This document shows, piece after piece, positions 1 through 8,435 of a stretch of 64,000 nt of DNA. The translations under genes were made by a program, and so were the position numbers. Origin of the DNA: Bosea sp. NBC_00550 (GTDB lineage Bacteria; Pseudomonadota; Alphaproteobacteria; Rhizobiales; Beijerinckiaceae); the NCBI RefSeq assembly GCF_026020075.1, contig NZ_CP102772.1, forward strand, positions 2,728,001 to 2,792,000. The letters run 5' to 3'. The notes beneath the pieces are model-generated. The model did not search any database and was not told where the DNA came from. It was given only the letters and a program-made list of their open reading frames with translations. The stretch's first letter is position 1; the number at the start of each line of letters is the position of its first letter.

Positions 1-462
1 GGCCTGGCCCGTCAGATAGGCATTGGCGTAGCCGTCGACCTTACAATGCGCGGCGAGCAGGACGCCCTCGCCGAGTCCCGGTTCGACCGCGCGCGCTGCT
101 GTTGCCGTGACCAAGTCGATTGGTGCGCCCGCCTCACGACGCTTGCCCGCGCGGAAGCTGAGCAGTTCGACCTCGCGCTGCGTGAAGGCGAGCGAGAGCC
201 CATCGCAGACGACGACGCCGGCATCGTGCCCCAGCCACTCGCGCGCCGAGGCCCACATCGCATGGGCCTGCAGCGCGTAGGGGATCAGCGCCACCCGCGT
301 CATCTGCATGGTCAGCGTGCCCGCGTTCACGCCCGAGGCCTCGCGGCAGAGGCTGCCGCGCTCGAACAGCACGGTCCTCATGCCGGCGCGGGCGCAAAAC
401 AGCGCCACCGTCGCGCCATGAATTCCGCCGCCGACGATGGCGAGATCGAAAGGTGTGCTCAT
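1..462 (-). CDS. FAD-dependent oxidoreductase, DAO family (N-terminal part, runs off the window)
   Basis: Likely the catalytic FAD subunit of a three-part amino-acid or opine oxidase, similar to HcnC or D-hydroxyproline dehydrogenase beta. Read on the minus strand from ATG at 462, it begins MSTPFDLAIVGGGIHGA, an N-terminal dinucleotide-binding fold with GxGxxG spacing, followed by an E in VLFERG that would contact the FAD ribose. Only the first ~154 residues are inside the window. The ATG overlaps the TGA of the upstream subunit (ATGA), so the two are translationally coupled. Substrate cannot be read from the sequence; proline derivatives, octopine-type opines and glycine are all possible. 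Confidence 0.85.
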   Translation of the reverse strand, partial: MSTPFDLAIVGGGIHGATVALFCARAGMRTVLFERGSLCREASGVNAGTLTMQMTRVALIPYALQAHAMWASAREWLGHDAGVVVCDGLSLAFTQREVELLSFRAGKRREAGAPIDLVTATAARAVEPGLGEGVLLAAHCKVDGYANAYLTGQA

Positions 463-1886
463 AGCGGGGCCGGATTCGGCACGGGGATGTCGCCATAGTC
501 GAACTCGCCGAGCAGATCTGCCAGCGGAACAGGCCGCAGCGGCGGCCGCCCGGTCCAGTAGCCCGCCGCCTCGCGCGAACCGACATGGCGGGCGAGCAGC
601 GTCGCCGCCGTCTCGCCGCACATTCGCCCCTGGCAGGGGCCCATGCCGCAGCGGGTGAAATGCTTGAGCTGGTTGATCTCGCGCGCGCCCGCCGAGATAG
701 CGGCCTCGATCTCGCCACGGCGAACATCTTCGCAGCGACAGATCACCGTGTCCTTGGCAATCTCCTCGACCATCGCCGGCCGTGCGCGCATTAGCCGGTT
801 GATCGCGCCGGCGAAGACCAGCGCCTTGTCGAGCGCAGCACGCGCCTCCCCCGCCTCGCGGGCGGAGACATGAGCCGGCAGCCGCCCCGCATCCTGCGCC
901 GCCGCCAGCCCGGCGAGCCGACCCGAGAGCCGCGCCGGCTCGGCACCCGCCACCGCCGCCCCGTCCCCAACCGTATAGAGACCCGCGACCGAACAGCGCC
1001 CGAAAGCATCGCGCACCGGCGCCCAGCCGCCCGCCTCCGGCTCGAAGCGATGCTCCGCCCGCAGCAGCTTCGGAATCTCGCTGCCCGGCACCAGTCCATG
1101 GCCGATGGCAAGCGCATCCGCCGCAAAGACGCGCGAGCGGCCGCCCGTCGGCCGTCCCTCCGCATCAACAGGCGCGACCGTCACCGCCTCGCAGGCCTCA
1201 CCGCCGGAGACGGCCGTGACCGTATGGCGAAACAGCACCGGCACGCATGCCGCGCCCAGCTTCAGTGCCCAGCCGAGGCCCTGCCGCAGCAGATCCGGCC
1301 GGCTCGCCATCGCCGGCAGCGCCTTCAGCCAGTCGCCCGGCCCCGACAGATCGATGATCGCCGCGACCGCCCCGCCCCCCGCGACGATCTTGGCCGCGAC
1401 CGCAGCGAGCAGCGGCCCGCAGCCGGCCACCACCGTGCGGCGGCCCGGCACCATCCCCTGCGATTTCAAGAGGATCGTCGCGGCCGCGAGCCCGATTACG
1501 CCGGGCGTCGTCCAGCCCGGAAAGGGCACCAGCCGCTCATGCGCACCGGTGGCGGCGACCAGCCGCGGCGCGGTGAAGCTCTCGCTGCCGGCCGCCGTCA
1601 CCGCATCGACTCGAAACGCACCCGAGATCGACCAGACGCGCGCCCCGCCCTTCCAGACCACGGCCGAGGCAGCAACCGCCTCGCGCAGCGCATCCCCAGC
1701 CCGCTCGTCGGCGCCCCGCGTGTCCGGCGCGACCGAGAGGCCCGCCGGCGGCGCACGGTAGACCTGCCCGCCGGGAGAGGCGTCCTCGTCCAGCAGCACA
1801 ACCAACAGCCCGGCCTCGCTCGCGGCCAGCGCGGCGGCCGCGCCGGCCGGGCCTGCTCCGATGACGATGAGATCGGCCTGCATCAT
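459..1886 (-). CDS. NAD(P)/FAD-dependent oxidoreductase subunit with C-terminal BFD-like [2Fe-2S] domain
   Basis: Large flavoprotein subunit of the HcnB / opine oxidase A type, 475 residues. It starts MMQADLIVIGAGPAGAA with a classic GxGxxG nucleotide fold, has a second nucleotide-binding region in the middle (VVAGCGPLLAAVAAK), and ends with a cysteine-rich domain: VICRCEDV near residue 380, then CGMGPCQGRMCG, the four-cysteine BFD-like [2Fe-2S] pattern. The start is at 1886 (or the next ATG, 1883), one base after the stop of the 2Fe-2S protein gene. The gene ends by overlapping the start of the DAO subunit. The three genes form one tight operon and together should channel electrons from an amino-acid-like substrate. 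Confidence 0.88.
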   Translation of the reverse strand: MMQADLIVIGAGPAGAAAALAASEAGLLVVLLDEDASPGGQVYRAPPAGLSVAPDTRGADERAGDALREAVAASAVVWKGGARVWSISGAFRVDAVTAAGSESFTAPRLVAATGAHERLVPFPGWTTPGVIGLAAATILLKSQGMVPGRRTVVAGCGPLLAAVAAKIVAGGGAVAAIIDLSGPGDWLKALPAMASRPDLLRQGLGWALKLGAACVPVLFRHTVTAVSGGEACEAVTVAPVDAEGRPTGGRSRVFAADALAIGHGLVPGSEIPKLLRAEHRFEPEAGGWAPVRDAFGRCSVAGLYTVGDGAAVAGAEPARLSGRLAGLAAAQDAGRLPAHVSAREAGEARAALDKALVFAGAINRLMRARPAMVEEIAKDTVICRCEDVRRGEIEAAISAGAREINQLKHFTRCGMGPCQGRMCGETAATLLARHVGSREAAGYWTGRPPLRPVPLADLLGEFDYGDIPVPNPAPL

Positions 1887-1887
1887 C

Positions 1888-2175
1888 TCAGAGCGAGCCC
1901 TTGAGTCCAACGACCAGCCCATCCTCGACCGGCACCTGGCAGGACTGGCGCAGCACGCCGCCGACCTGCACCACGCATTCCTGGCAGGCGCCCATGAAGC
2001 AGTAGGCGCCGCGCGGCGAAAAATCGCGGGGGCTATGTCGCAGCCGGGCGAATCCGGCCGCCAGCAGCGCCGCCGCCAGTGTCTCGCCGCGATGGCCGAC
2101 GACGGCCACGCCGTCGACGTCAAAGGTGACGGCGGCACCCCGCCGGAACCCGTCCGCAATCCGCAGAGCCGTCAT
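1888..2175 (-). CDS. (2Fe-2S)-binding protein, HcnA-like small subunit
   Basis: Small ferredoxin-like subunit of the three-part oxidase, about 95 residues. It carries the plant-type cluster motif C-x4-C-x2-C (AYCFMGACQEC) with a fourth cysteine in RQSCQVPV. The frame stays open upstream to 2301, but the ATG at 2175 (MTALRIADGF) fits the family length. It leads the minus-strand operon and is divergent from a solute-binding protein gene, with a TGTATACA palindrome between them. This is the usual subunit order for hydrogen-cyanide-synthase-like and hydroxyproline dehydrogenase-like sets. Confidence 0.85.
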   Translation of the reverse strand: MTALRIADGFRRGAAVTFDVDGVAVVGHRGETLAAALLAAGFARLRHSPRDFSPRGAYCFMGACQECVVQVGGVLRQSCQVPVEDGLVVGLKGSL

Positions 2176-2223
2176 CCGTTCGTCCGATTCCCCGCCCGCC
2201 GCCGCTTTACAAGGGCGACGCAG

Positions 2224-2231
2224 TGTATACA
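2224..2231. promoter_or_regulatory. candidate GntR-type operator between divergent operons
   Basis: A perfect TGTATACA palindrome lies about 50 bp upstream of the 2Fe-2S gene start and about 90 bp upstream of the divergent solute-binding protein start. Eight-base palindromes of this kind are typical of FCD-type GntR regulators. No regulator gene is adjacent here, so the assignment is inference. Confidence 0.35.
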
Positions 2232-2322
2232 GTCCGTAGACAATCGGTGCAACATGAGCGGCCGTCAAGAGCGGGCCATGACCGCAGCCGAGGCGTTTCA
2301 ACCTGCATGTCCGAGGGGACCC

Positions 2323-3135
2323 ATGCTCAATAAATTAGCGCTCGGCCTTGCCGCGCTGCTCGGCCTCGCCACCGCCGCCCTGCCGATGACGGCCGGCGCG
2401 CGCACGCTCGACGAAATCCTGAAATCCGGCACGCTGAAAGTCGGCGTCAATCCGACGCTGCCGCCGCTGGCCAAGTTCGACGAGAAGAACGAGGTCGTCG
2501 GCTTCGACGTCGATTTCGCCACCGAGATCGCCAAGATGCTGGGCGTGAAGCTCGAGGTCGTGCAGACCGGCTCGCCCGACCGCATTCCCTTCGTCGCCTC
2601 GGGCAAGATCGATCTCGTCATGGGCGCGATGACGCGCAATCCCGAGCGCGCCAAGGTCATCGACTTCACCGTGCCTGTTCATACCGAGGTCTTCGGCGTG
2701 CTGACGACCGAAGCCAAGTCCTACAAGGACTGGAAGGAGCTCGACAGCCCAAGCGTTACCCTGATCCAGGTGCGCGGCACCACGCCGGTCAAGTTCATCG
2801 AGGACAATCTCAAGCAGGCCCAGGTCACGCTGCTCGACAATTATCCCGACGCGGTGCGGGCGTTAGCGCAGGGCCGCGGCGATGCGATGATCGACGTGAT
2901 CGACTTCGTCGGGGAGCAAATGAACCGCTTCAAGGACGTGAAGTGGAAGGTGGTCGAGACGCCGGTCGACGTCTACTATTGCAGCTTCGGCCTCGCCAAG
3001 AACGCGACCGGCCTGAAGGACTGGCTCAACGTCGCGATCTTCGAGATGCACCGCCGCGGCAAGACCGACGCGCTCTGGGTCAAGTGGTTCGGCATCAAGA
3101 TGCTCAACCCGACCGGCTTCACGCCCTACTTCTGA
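2323..3135 (+). CDS. amino-acid ABC transporter periplasmic substrate-binding protein (family 3)
   Basis: Periplasmic binding protein of the SBP_bac_3 type, 270 residues. The first ~26 residues form a signal peptide (MLNKLALGLAALLG, then an Ala-rich stretch ending TAGA-R). The mature part opens with the family hallmark SGTLKVGV, then GFDVDFATEIAKMLG and the domain-closing MGAMTRNPERAKVIDF. The ATG at 2323 follows a GAGGGG ribosome-binding site, and longer upstream extensions of the frame are not supported. No permease or ATPase gene is next to it, so it works with components elsewhere or was left alone after rearrangement. Pairing with the divergent oxidase suggests uptake of the oxidase substrate. 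Confidence 0.9.
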   Translation: MLNKLALGLAALLGLATAALPMTAGARTLDEILKSGTLKVGVNPTLPPLAKFDEKNEVVGFDVDFATEIAKMLGVKLEVVQTGSPDRIPFVASGKIDLVMGAMTRNPERAKVIDFTVPVHTEVFGVLTTEAKSYKDWKELDSPSVTLIQVRGTTPVKFIEDNLKQAQVTLLDNYPDAVRALAQGRGDAMIDVIDFVGEQMNRFKDVKWKVVETPVDVYYCSFGLAKNATGLKDWLNVAIFEMHRRGKTDALWVKWFGIKMLNPTGFTPYF

Positions 3136-3141
3136 TCGCTC

Positions 3142-3220
3142 CGCCGTCATTGCGAGCGCAGCGAAGCAATCCAGAGGCCTCAACGTTCCCCTGGATTGCT
3201 TCGTCCTCGCAATGACGGCG
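3142..3220. repeat. palindromic intergenic element (type CGTCATTGCGAG)
   Basis: Two arms face each other: 3142-3174 and 3191-3220, sharing CGTCATTGCGAG and AGCGAAGCAATCCAG in inverted order around a ~16-base centre. Its position right after the binding-protein stop suggests a folded mRNA 3' end as well as a mobile REP-like origin. Related but different palindromes occur elsewhere in the window. Confidence 0.8.
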
Positions 3221-3251
3221 TGCCTGCCCTCCGACCCGACTGACAGCGCCC

Positions 3252-4298
3252 GTGACCGCGCCGAACCGACCCGCCGCCCCAGGCGAGATCCAGACCGTCT
3301 GCGGCCCGATCGCGCCGGCCGATCTCGGCCCGACCCTGATGCACGAGCATCTGCTCTGTGACGTCACGCCACCCGAACTCGCCGCGCAGGGCCTTCCGGA
3401 AGTCGAGATCACGCCCTGGAACGCGGCCGAAATCCGCTATCACTGGTGCCGGCATTACGGGAACCACATCCTCTCGGACGTGGCTGAGATGACGGAAGAG
3501 GTGCGGCTCTTCCGCGAGAGCGGCGGCCGCGCCATCGTCGAGCTGACGATCGAGGGCATCCGGCCCGATCCGCTCGGGCTGCGCGCAATTTCGCAGGCGA
3601 CCGGCGTCGCGATCGTCGCGGGATGCGGGGTCTATATCGAGAGCTTCGCCGGTGAGGCGGTCACCGCGCGCTCGACTGACGACCTCGCCGCCCTGATGAT
3701 CGCCAGCGTCCGCGACGGCCTCCACAGCACCGATATCCGCGCCGGCATCATCGGCGAGATCGGCATCAGCGATCCGCCGACGGAGGGCGAGTTGCGTGCC
3801 CTCACGGCCGCAGCCATCGCCCAGCGCGAGACCGGCGCCAGCATCAACGTCCATCCCGGTCGCGACCCCGCCTCGCCGCTGCAGGTGATCGAGCACGTCC
3901 GTGCGGCAGGGGGCGACGTCACGCGCCTGATCATCAGCCATCTCGACCGGACCTTCGCGACGCTCGACCAGGCGCTGGCGCTGGTCGCGACGGGGGCCGT
4001 CGCGGAGTGGGATTTCTTCGGTATCGAATCCTCGCACTACCCCTTCGCGCCGATCGACCTGCCCAATGACGGCATGCGGCTGAACTGGATCGCCGGGCTC
4101 GTCGCGCGCGGCCATGGCGCGCAGGTGACGATCTCGCAGGACATCTGCACGAAGACGCGGCTCAAGCGTCATGGCGGCCATGGCTATGGTCATCTGATCG
4201 AGAATTTGGTGCCGATGATGCGCCGCAAGGGATTCGACGAGGCCATGATCGACCAGTTGGTGATCGGAACGCCGCGCCGGCTGCTCACCCTTGTCTGA
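3252..4298 (+). CDS. phosphotriesterase-family metal-dependent hydrolase
   Basis: TIM-barrel amidohydrolase of the phosphotriesterase family, 348 residues. The metal-binding HxH is in LMHEHLLCD near residue 30. Further ligands are expected in the strand ending VELTIEG (bridging acid), at INVHPGRD and ISHLDRT (two histidines), and at the Asp in ISQDICTKT. Most relatives are lactonases or esterases rather than true phosphotriesterases, so the substrate is open. The GTG at 3252 is the only start that keeps the conserved N-terminus. Its stop overlaps the TTG start of the following exporter gene by 8 bases. Confidence 0.85.
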   Translation: MTAPNRPAAPGEIQTVCGPIAPADLGPTLMHEHLLCDVTPPELAAQGLPEVEITPWNAAEIRYHWCRHYGNHILSDVAEMTEEVRLFRESGGRAIVELTIEGIRPDPLGLRAISQATGVAIVAGCGVYIESFAGEAVTARSTDDLAALMIASVRDGLHSTDIRAGIIGEIGISDPPTEGELRALTAAAIAQRETGASINVHPGRDPASPLQVIEHVRAAGGDVTRLIISHLDRTFATLDQALALVATGAVAEWDFFGIESSHYPFAPIDLPNDGMRLNWIAGLVARGHGAQVTISQDICTKTRLKRHGGHGYGHLIENLVPMMRRKGFDEAMIDQLVIGTPRRLLTLV

Positions 4299-5172
4299 GG
4301 CCGGCGCGGAGGCCCTGCGGCGCGGCCGGCGCGATATCGTCATCGGCGCGCTGCTGATGGTGGTGGCAACCTTTTGTTTCGTCAGCCTCGATTCGATCCT
4401 GAAGGCGCTGGCCGCGCGCCATGACGTGCTGTTCCTGGCCTGGGGCCGCAACCTGTTCCAGGTAGTCTACCTCATCGCCGCGATGCCGTTTCTCGGCGCG
4501 CGGCGCATGCTTGTGACGCGACACCCCTTCATTCAGCTCTGTCGCGGCGCGGCGCTGGTGGGCACCACCGTTTTCATCGTGCTGGCGCTGAAGACGATGC
4601 CGCTGGCGCAGACCTATGCGATCACCTTCTCGGCCCCGCTGATCGCCACCGTCCTGGCGATGATCTTCCTGAAGGAGCAGCCTTCGCTGCGGCGCTGGGC
4701 CTGCATTCTCGCCGGTTTCGCTGGCGTCATGGTCGCCTTGCAGCCGCAGGCGCCGGGTGCCGGCGGCTTTCTCGTCTTTCCCCTCGCCATGGCGCTGGCC
4801 AATGCCGGCTATCATGTGCTGACCCGCGCGATCGCCAGCGATGAAGACCCGCTGGCGATGCTGTTCCATGTCGGCTTCTTCGCGCTTTTGATCACCTCGC
4901 TCGCTCTGCCCTGGTCCTGGTCTTGGATGGCACAGTGGGAATGGGGCCTGCTGGCGCTCGGCGGCGCCTTCGGCACGCTGGCCCATCTGCTGCTGATCGA
5001 GGCCTTCCGGCGCGCGCCGACCGCCGTGATCTCGCCGATGATCTATTCGCAAATCATCGCCGCCTGCCTGATCGGCTATCTCGTCTTCGGGGAGGTGCCG
5101 ACGCTGGCGACGCTGTTGGGCGCGGCCATCGTCATCGCCAGCGGCGTGGCACTGATCCGTTCTCGGGGCTGA
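4291..5172 (+). CDS. EamA/DMT-family permease
   Basis: Inner-membrane transporter of the drug/metabolite superfamily, 293 residues with about ten hydrophobic segments in two EamA repeats (for example VIGALLMVVATFCFVSLDSI near residue 20 and LATLLGAAIVIASGVALI at the C-terminus). It begins at a TTG inside the end of the phosphotriesterase-like gene, so translation is coupled. Family members export amino acids, purines or other small metabolites; the cargo here is unknown, perhaps a product of the coupled hydrolase. Confidence 0.85.
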   Translation: MSEAGAEALRRGRRDIVIGALLMVVATFCFVSLDSILKALAARHDVLFLAWGRNLFQVVYLIAAMPFLGARRMLVTRHPFIQLCRGAALVGTTVFIVLALKTMPLAQTYAITFSAPLIATVLAMIFLKEQPSLRRWACILAGFAGVMVALQPQAPGAGGFLVFPLAMALANAGYHVLTRAIASDEDPLAMLFHVGFFALLITSLALPWSWSWMAQWEWGLLALGGAFGTLAHLLLIEAFRRAPTAVISPMIYSQIIAACLIGYLVFGEVPTLATLLGAAIVIASGVALIRSRG

Positions 5173-5196
5173 GCGGGGCGTAGCCCGCCTGCCTCT

Positions 5197-5850
5197 TCAG
5201 GAGATATTGTCGAGCGAGAAGCGCGACAGGCTCTTGATATGCGCCTGGGCGGCCTTGCGGGCGCGCTTGGCATCCTCGGCCTCGAGCGCCACCACAATTT
5301 CGAGATGCTCGACCGCGTCCTGCCCGACCCGGTCGGCGAGGCGGGCGATCTCGAACAGTCGCGTGGTGACGCGCAGCGAGCGGATCATCTGGCCCATCAC
5401 CGCATTGCCGCAGCCGTCGATATAGAGGCCGTGGACATTGTCGTCCGAGCGCCAATGCGCGTCGGTGTGATAGGTCGTCGCCGCCATCAGCTCGTCGATC
5501 TCGCGATGGACCATGCCGAGCTTGGCCTGCGAGAGCCGCCCGGCCGCCAGGAACGCCGCCTCGCCTTCCAGCAGCTCGCGCACCTTCAGGCTCTGCAGAT
5601 ACTCGCCGAGATCGACATTGCGGACCATGAAGGAGCGGTTGGCGGCCTTGACCACCAGCCCTTCGCCTTCGAGCCGCTGCAGCGCCTCGCGCAGCGGCGT
5701 GCGCGAGATGCCGAGGATTTCGGCAAGCTTCGCCTCGACGATGACCTCGCCTCCCTTGAGGCGGCGGCCGCGCACCATGTCCGACACCGCCTTGTAGGCG
5801 AGGTTGGAGAGGTTGTAACCGTGAGCGTCGCTCGGCTCGGTCAGGGTCAT
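5197..5850 (-). CDS. GntR-family transcriptional regulator with FCD domain
   Basis: Regulator of 217 residues: an N-terminal winged helix (residues ~12-75, with AEILGISRTPLREALQRLEGEGLV, the textbook GntR recognition segment) and a C-terminal all-helical FCD ligand and metal-binding domain containing the expected histidines (HREIDEL, HGLYIDGCGN). It closes the minus-strand operon behind the hydantoinase and probably controls this cluster and the divergent TRAP genes by binding the GTGCAC palindromes at 8263-8277. The effector is probably a pathway substrate. Confidence 0.9.
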   Translation of the reverse strand: MTLTEPSDAHGYNLSNLAYKAVSDMVRGRRLKGGEVIVEAKLAEILGISRTPLREALQRLEGEGLVVKAANRSFMVRNVDLGEYLQSLKVRELLEGEAAFLAAGRLSQAKLGMVHREIDELMAATTYHTDAHWRSDDNVHGLYIDGCGNAVMGQMIRSLRVTTRLFEIARLADRVGQDAVEHLEIVVALEAEDAKRARKAAQAHIKSLSRFSLDNIS

Positions 5851-5932
5851 ACTGTCGTCTTCGTGTTCAGGTTGCAGGACCGCTTTTGGACGAGGCGGCG
5901 CCGGCCATCAAGACCGGACGCCGCGATCGTCC

Positions 5933-7381
5933 TCATCCGTATCGCCCCGCCGGCTCGACCCCTGTCGGCAACTGGCCTGCCGGCGCCGCCAGCACCGACC
6001 GTTCGCGCGCGACATGGCCGCCCTGGCCGGGCTTGCCGACGAGGTTGCCGTCGCGGATTACGACTTGCCCGCGCAGGATGGTGGTCACCGGCCAGCCCGT
6101 CACCGTGATGCCCTCATAGGGGGTGTAGTCGCTGCCGTGATGCAGCAGGGACTGGCTGATCGTGACCTCGCGCTTGGGGTCCCAGATCGCGATGTCGGCA
6201 TCCATGCCGAGCGCAATCGAGCCCTTTTTAGTCAGCCCATAGGTCTTGGCGTGATTGGTCGCGGAAAGGGCGACGAACTGGTTCAGCGTGATTCGGCCCT
6301 TGCCGACGCCCTCCGAGAACAGGATCGGTAGCCTTGTCTCGACGCCGGGAATGCCGTTGGGCACCCAGCGGAACGAGGTGCGCCCCTTCGGCGTCAGCTT
6401 GCCGGCGGGGTCATCGTAGCGGAACGGGCAGTGGTCGGAGGAGAAGACGTTGAAGGTGCCATTGGCGAGCCCCTCCCAGCAGGCCTGCTGGCTGGCGGTA
6501 TCGCGCGGCGGCGGCGAACAGACATATTTCGCGCCCTCCATGTTGAGGCCGTCCATGTCGGCCTCGGTCAGCACGAGATATTGCGGGCAGGTCTCGCCAT
6601 AGACCTTCAGGCCGCGCGAACGAGCGCGGGCGATCTCCTCCATCGCCTCGCGGTTGGAGACGTGGACGATCATCACGGGCACATCAACGAGTTCGGCGAG
6701 CGAGATCGCGCGATGCGTCGCCTCGCGCTCGACGGGGATCGGCCGCGAGGTGCCGTGGAATTTCGGCGCGACATGGCCGCCGCGTTCGAGCCGGTCGGTC
6801 AGGAAGCGGATCGCGTCGTCATTCTCGGCATGGACCATGACGAGCGCGCCGGTCTCGCGCGCCACCGACATCACTTCGAGCATCTGCCGGTCGTTCAAAG
6901 CGAGCCCGTCATAGGTCATGAAGACCTTGAAGGAGGTGTAGCCGTCCTCGATCAGCGCCGGCAGGTCCTGCCCCAGCACCTGCTCGGTCGGCTCGGAGAT
7001 GACGAGATGGAAGGAGACGTCGGTGTAGCAGCGGCCCTCCGCCAGTCTGTGATAATCCTTCACCGTCTCGCGCAGGCTCGTGCCTTTCTCCTGCATGCAG
7101 AACGGCATCACGGTGGTGTTGCCGCCGAAGGCCGCCGAGAGCGTGCCCGAGGCGAAATCATCCGCCATAACGATGCCCTCACCGCTCGGCTGGGCGATGT
7201 GGACATGGCTGTCGATGCCGCCGGGCAGGACGAGGTGGCCGGAGGCGTCGATCGTCTCGCTTGCTTCGCCGAGATCATGGCCGAGCGCGACGATGACGCC
7301 GTCGCGGATGCCGACATCGCAGGAAAACACGTCCGATGCGGTGGCGATCGTGCCATTAGCGATGATTAGGTCGTAAGCCAT
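5933..7381 (-). CDS. D-hydantoinase / dihydropyrimidinase
   Basis: Cyclic amidohydrolase of 482 residues that opens hydantoin or dihydropyrimidine rings. Features seen: the HxH metal motif in GGIDSHVHIAQPSG (~residue 58), the lysine expected to be carboxylated in TSFKVFMTYDG (~150), later histidines in MVHAEND and IVHVSNREAM, and the Asp in FSSDHCPFRYDD (~315). Length and motif order fit bacterial dihydropyrimidinases. It sits between an HpcH/HpaI aldolase gene upstream and the GntR gene downstream, all on one strand. No carbamoylase gene is in the window, so the pathway is incomplete here. Confidence 0.9.
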   Translation of the reverse strand: MAYDLIIANGTIATASDVFSCDVGIRDGVIVALGHDLGEASETIDASGHLVLPGGIDSHVHIAQPSGEGIVMADDFASGTLSAAFGGNTTVMPFCMQEKGTSLRETVKDYHRLAEGRCYTDVSFHLVISEPTEQVLGQDLPALIEDGYTSFKVFMTYDGLALNDRQMLEVMSVARETGALVMVHAENDDAIRFLTDRLERGGHVAPKFHGTSRPIPVEREATHRAISLAELVDVPVMIVHVSNREAMEEIARARSRGLKVYGETCPQYLVLTEADMDGLNMEGAKYVCSPPPRDTASQQACWEGLANGTFNVFSSDHCPFRYDDPAGKLTPKGRTSFRWVPNGIPGVETRLPILFSEGVGKGRITLNQFVALSATNHAKTYGLTKKGSIALGMDADIAIWDPKREVTISQSLLHHGSDYTPYEGITVTGWPVTTILRGQVVIRDGNLVGKPGQGGHVARERSVLAAPAGQLPTGVEPAGRYG

Positions 7382-7437
7382 GCCCGGTCTCCAGAGTGAT
7401 TGTCCGGCCGCTTGGACGGCCCTTGCCTGCGATGCCG

Positions 7438-8211
7438 TCAGGCCAGCCCGCGCACCCGCGCTGCAACCTCCAGGCCGCGGTCGATCAGGAGGTTGATGTC
7501 GTTGGTGGCGACGATCAGCTTTGCGCCGAGATCATAGGCATGGCTGCGCAAAAGCGCCTCCCCGACTCCGATGACGCCGAAGGCCTTGCCATGCGCCGCA
7601 GCCGCGCCCGCGATGCGCGCAAAGGCTGCCTGAATGGCCGGATGCTCGACGGCGCCGACATGGCCCATATCCGCGGCGAGGTCGTTGGCCCCGATCATCA
7701 GCATGTCGACGCCATCAACCGAGGCAATCGCCTCGGCATTGGCGACACCGAGCGCGCTCTCGATCATCAGGACGACGAAGGTGTCCTTCTCGATCTCGGC
7801 CATCATCTGCGCGGCGGGCGGCACGCGAAAGCCCAGCCGCGCCAGCGGACTCGGCAAGGAGCGCTTGCCGACGGGCAGGTAGCGGCATTTCTCAACGACG
7901 AGGCGGGCTTCATCGGCGGTTTCGACATGGGGCACGACCACCCCCTCGGCGCCGCAGTCGAGAACGCGGGCGAGGTCGGGCGCATATGGCGCGCCGACCC
8001 GCACCAGACAGGGCAGCCCAGCCTCGCAGGCGGTGACGCTGATCGAGGCGGCGTCACCGATCGCGATCGGGCCATGCTCCATGTCGACGAGCAGAAGATC
8101 GAAGCCGCAGCTGCGCGCGATGGTGACGATCTCGACCGTGCGGACCACGCAGGCGGCGAGCCCGATCGGCGTGCGGCCGTCGTCAATCTGCCGGCGCAAG
8201 GTGTTTCGCAT
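7438..8211 (-). CDS. HpcH/HpaI-family aldolase
   Basis: Class II (metal-dependent) 2-keto-3-deoxy-acid aldolase of 257 residues. It shows the family signature DLLLVDMEHGPI near residue 38, the arginine in CLVRVG, and the metal-binding Glu and Asp in VLMIESALGVAN and MLMIGANDLAADMG. It would cleave a 4-hydroxy-2-oxo acid to pyruvate plus an aldehyde. It is the first gene of the minus-strand operon with the hydantoinase and GntR genes. The shared divergent promoter region with the TRAP transporter suggests it degrades something that transporter imports. Confidence 0.88.
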   Translation of the reverse strand: MRNTLRRQIDDGRTPIGLAACVVRTVEIVTIARSCGFDLLLVDMEHGPIAIGDAASISVTACEAGLPCLVRVGAPYAPDLARVLDCGAEGVVVPHVETADEARLVVEKCRYLPVGKRSLPSPLARLGFRVPPAAQMMAEIEKDTFVVLMIESALGVANAEAIASVDGVDMLMIGANDLAADMGHVGAVEHPAIQAAFARIAGAAAAHGKAFGVIGVGEALLRSHAYDLGAKLIVATNDINLLIDRGLEVAARVRGLA

Positions 8212-8262
8212 GGCACGTTGTCTCCCGTCGCGGCCTGCGACCGACTACCACATGCATAGTGC

Positions 8263-8277
8263 GTGCACAATGTGCAC
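8263..8277. promoter_or_regulatory. paired GTGCAC palindromes, candidate GntR operator
   Basis: Two self-complementary GTGCAC hexamers three bases apart lie about 55 bp upstream of the aldolase gene and about 160 bp upstream of dctP, in the only divergent promoter region of the cluster. TTGTGCACA-like sites suit FCD-type GntR proteins, and such a gene lies in this operon. Confidence 0.45.
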
Positions 8278-8435
8278 AAGATGCGAACAATCACGCTCGT
8301 CTTCTGCATGCATTTGAGGCGCTATCGCCCGGGAACGGCGGCTTTCGGCTGGCATGTCGCTTGCTGTGAAAATCGCCGGACGCGAGCGGCCGGATCGGGC
8401 GCCGATGCAGCGCCGCAGCAAGGCGAGAGACGGGA

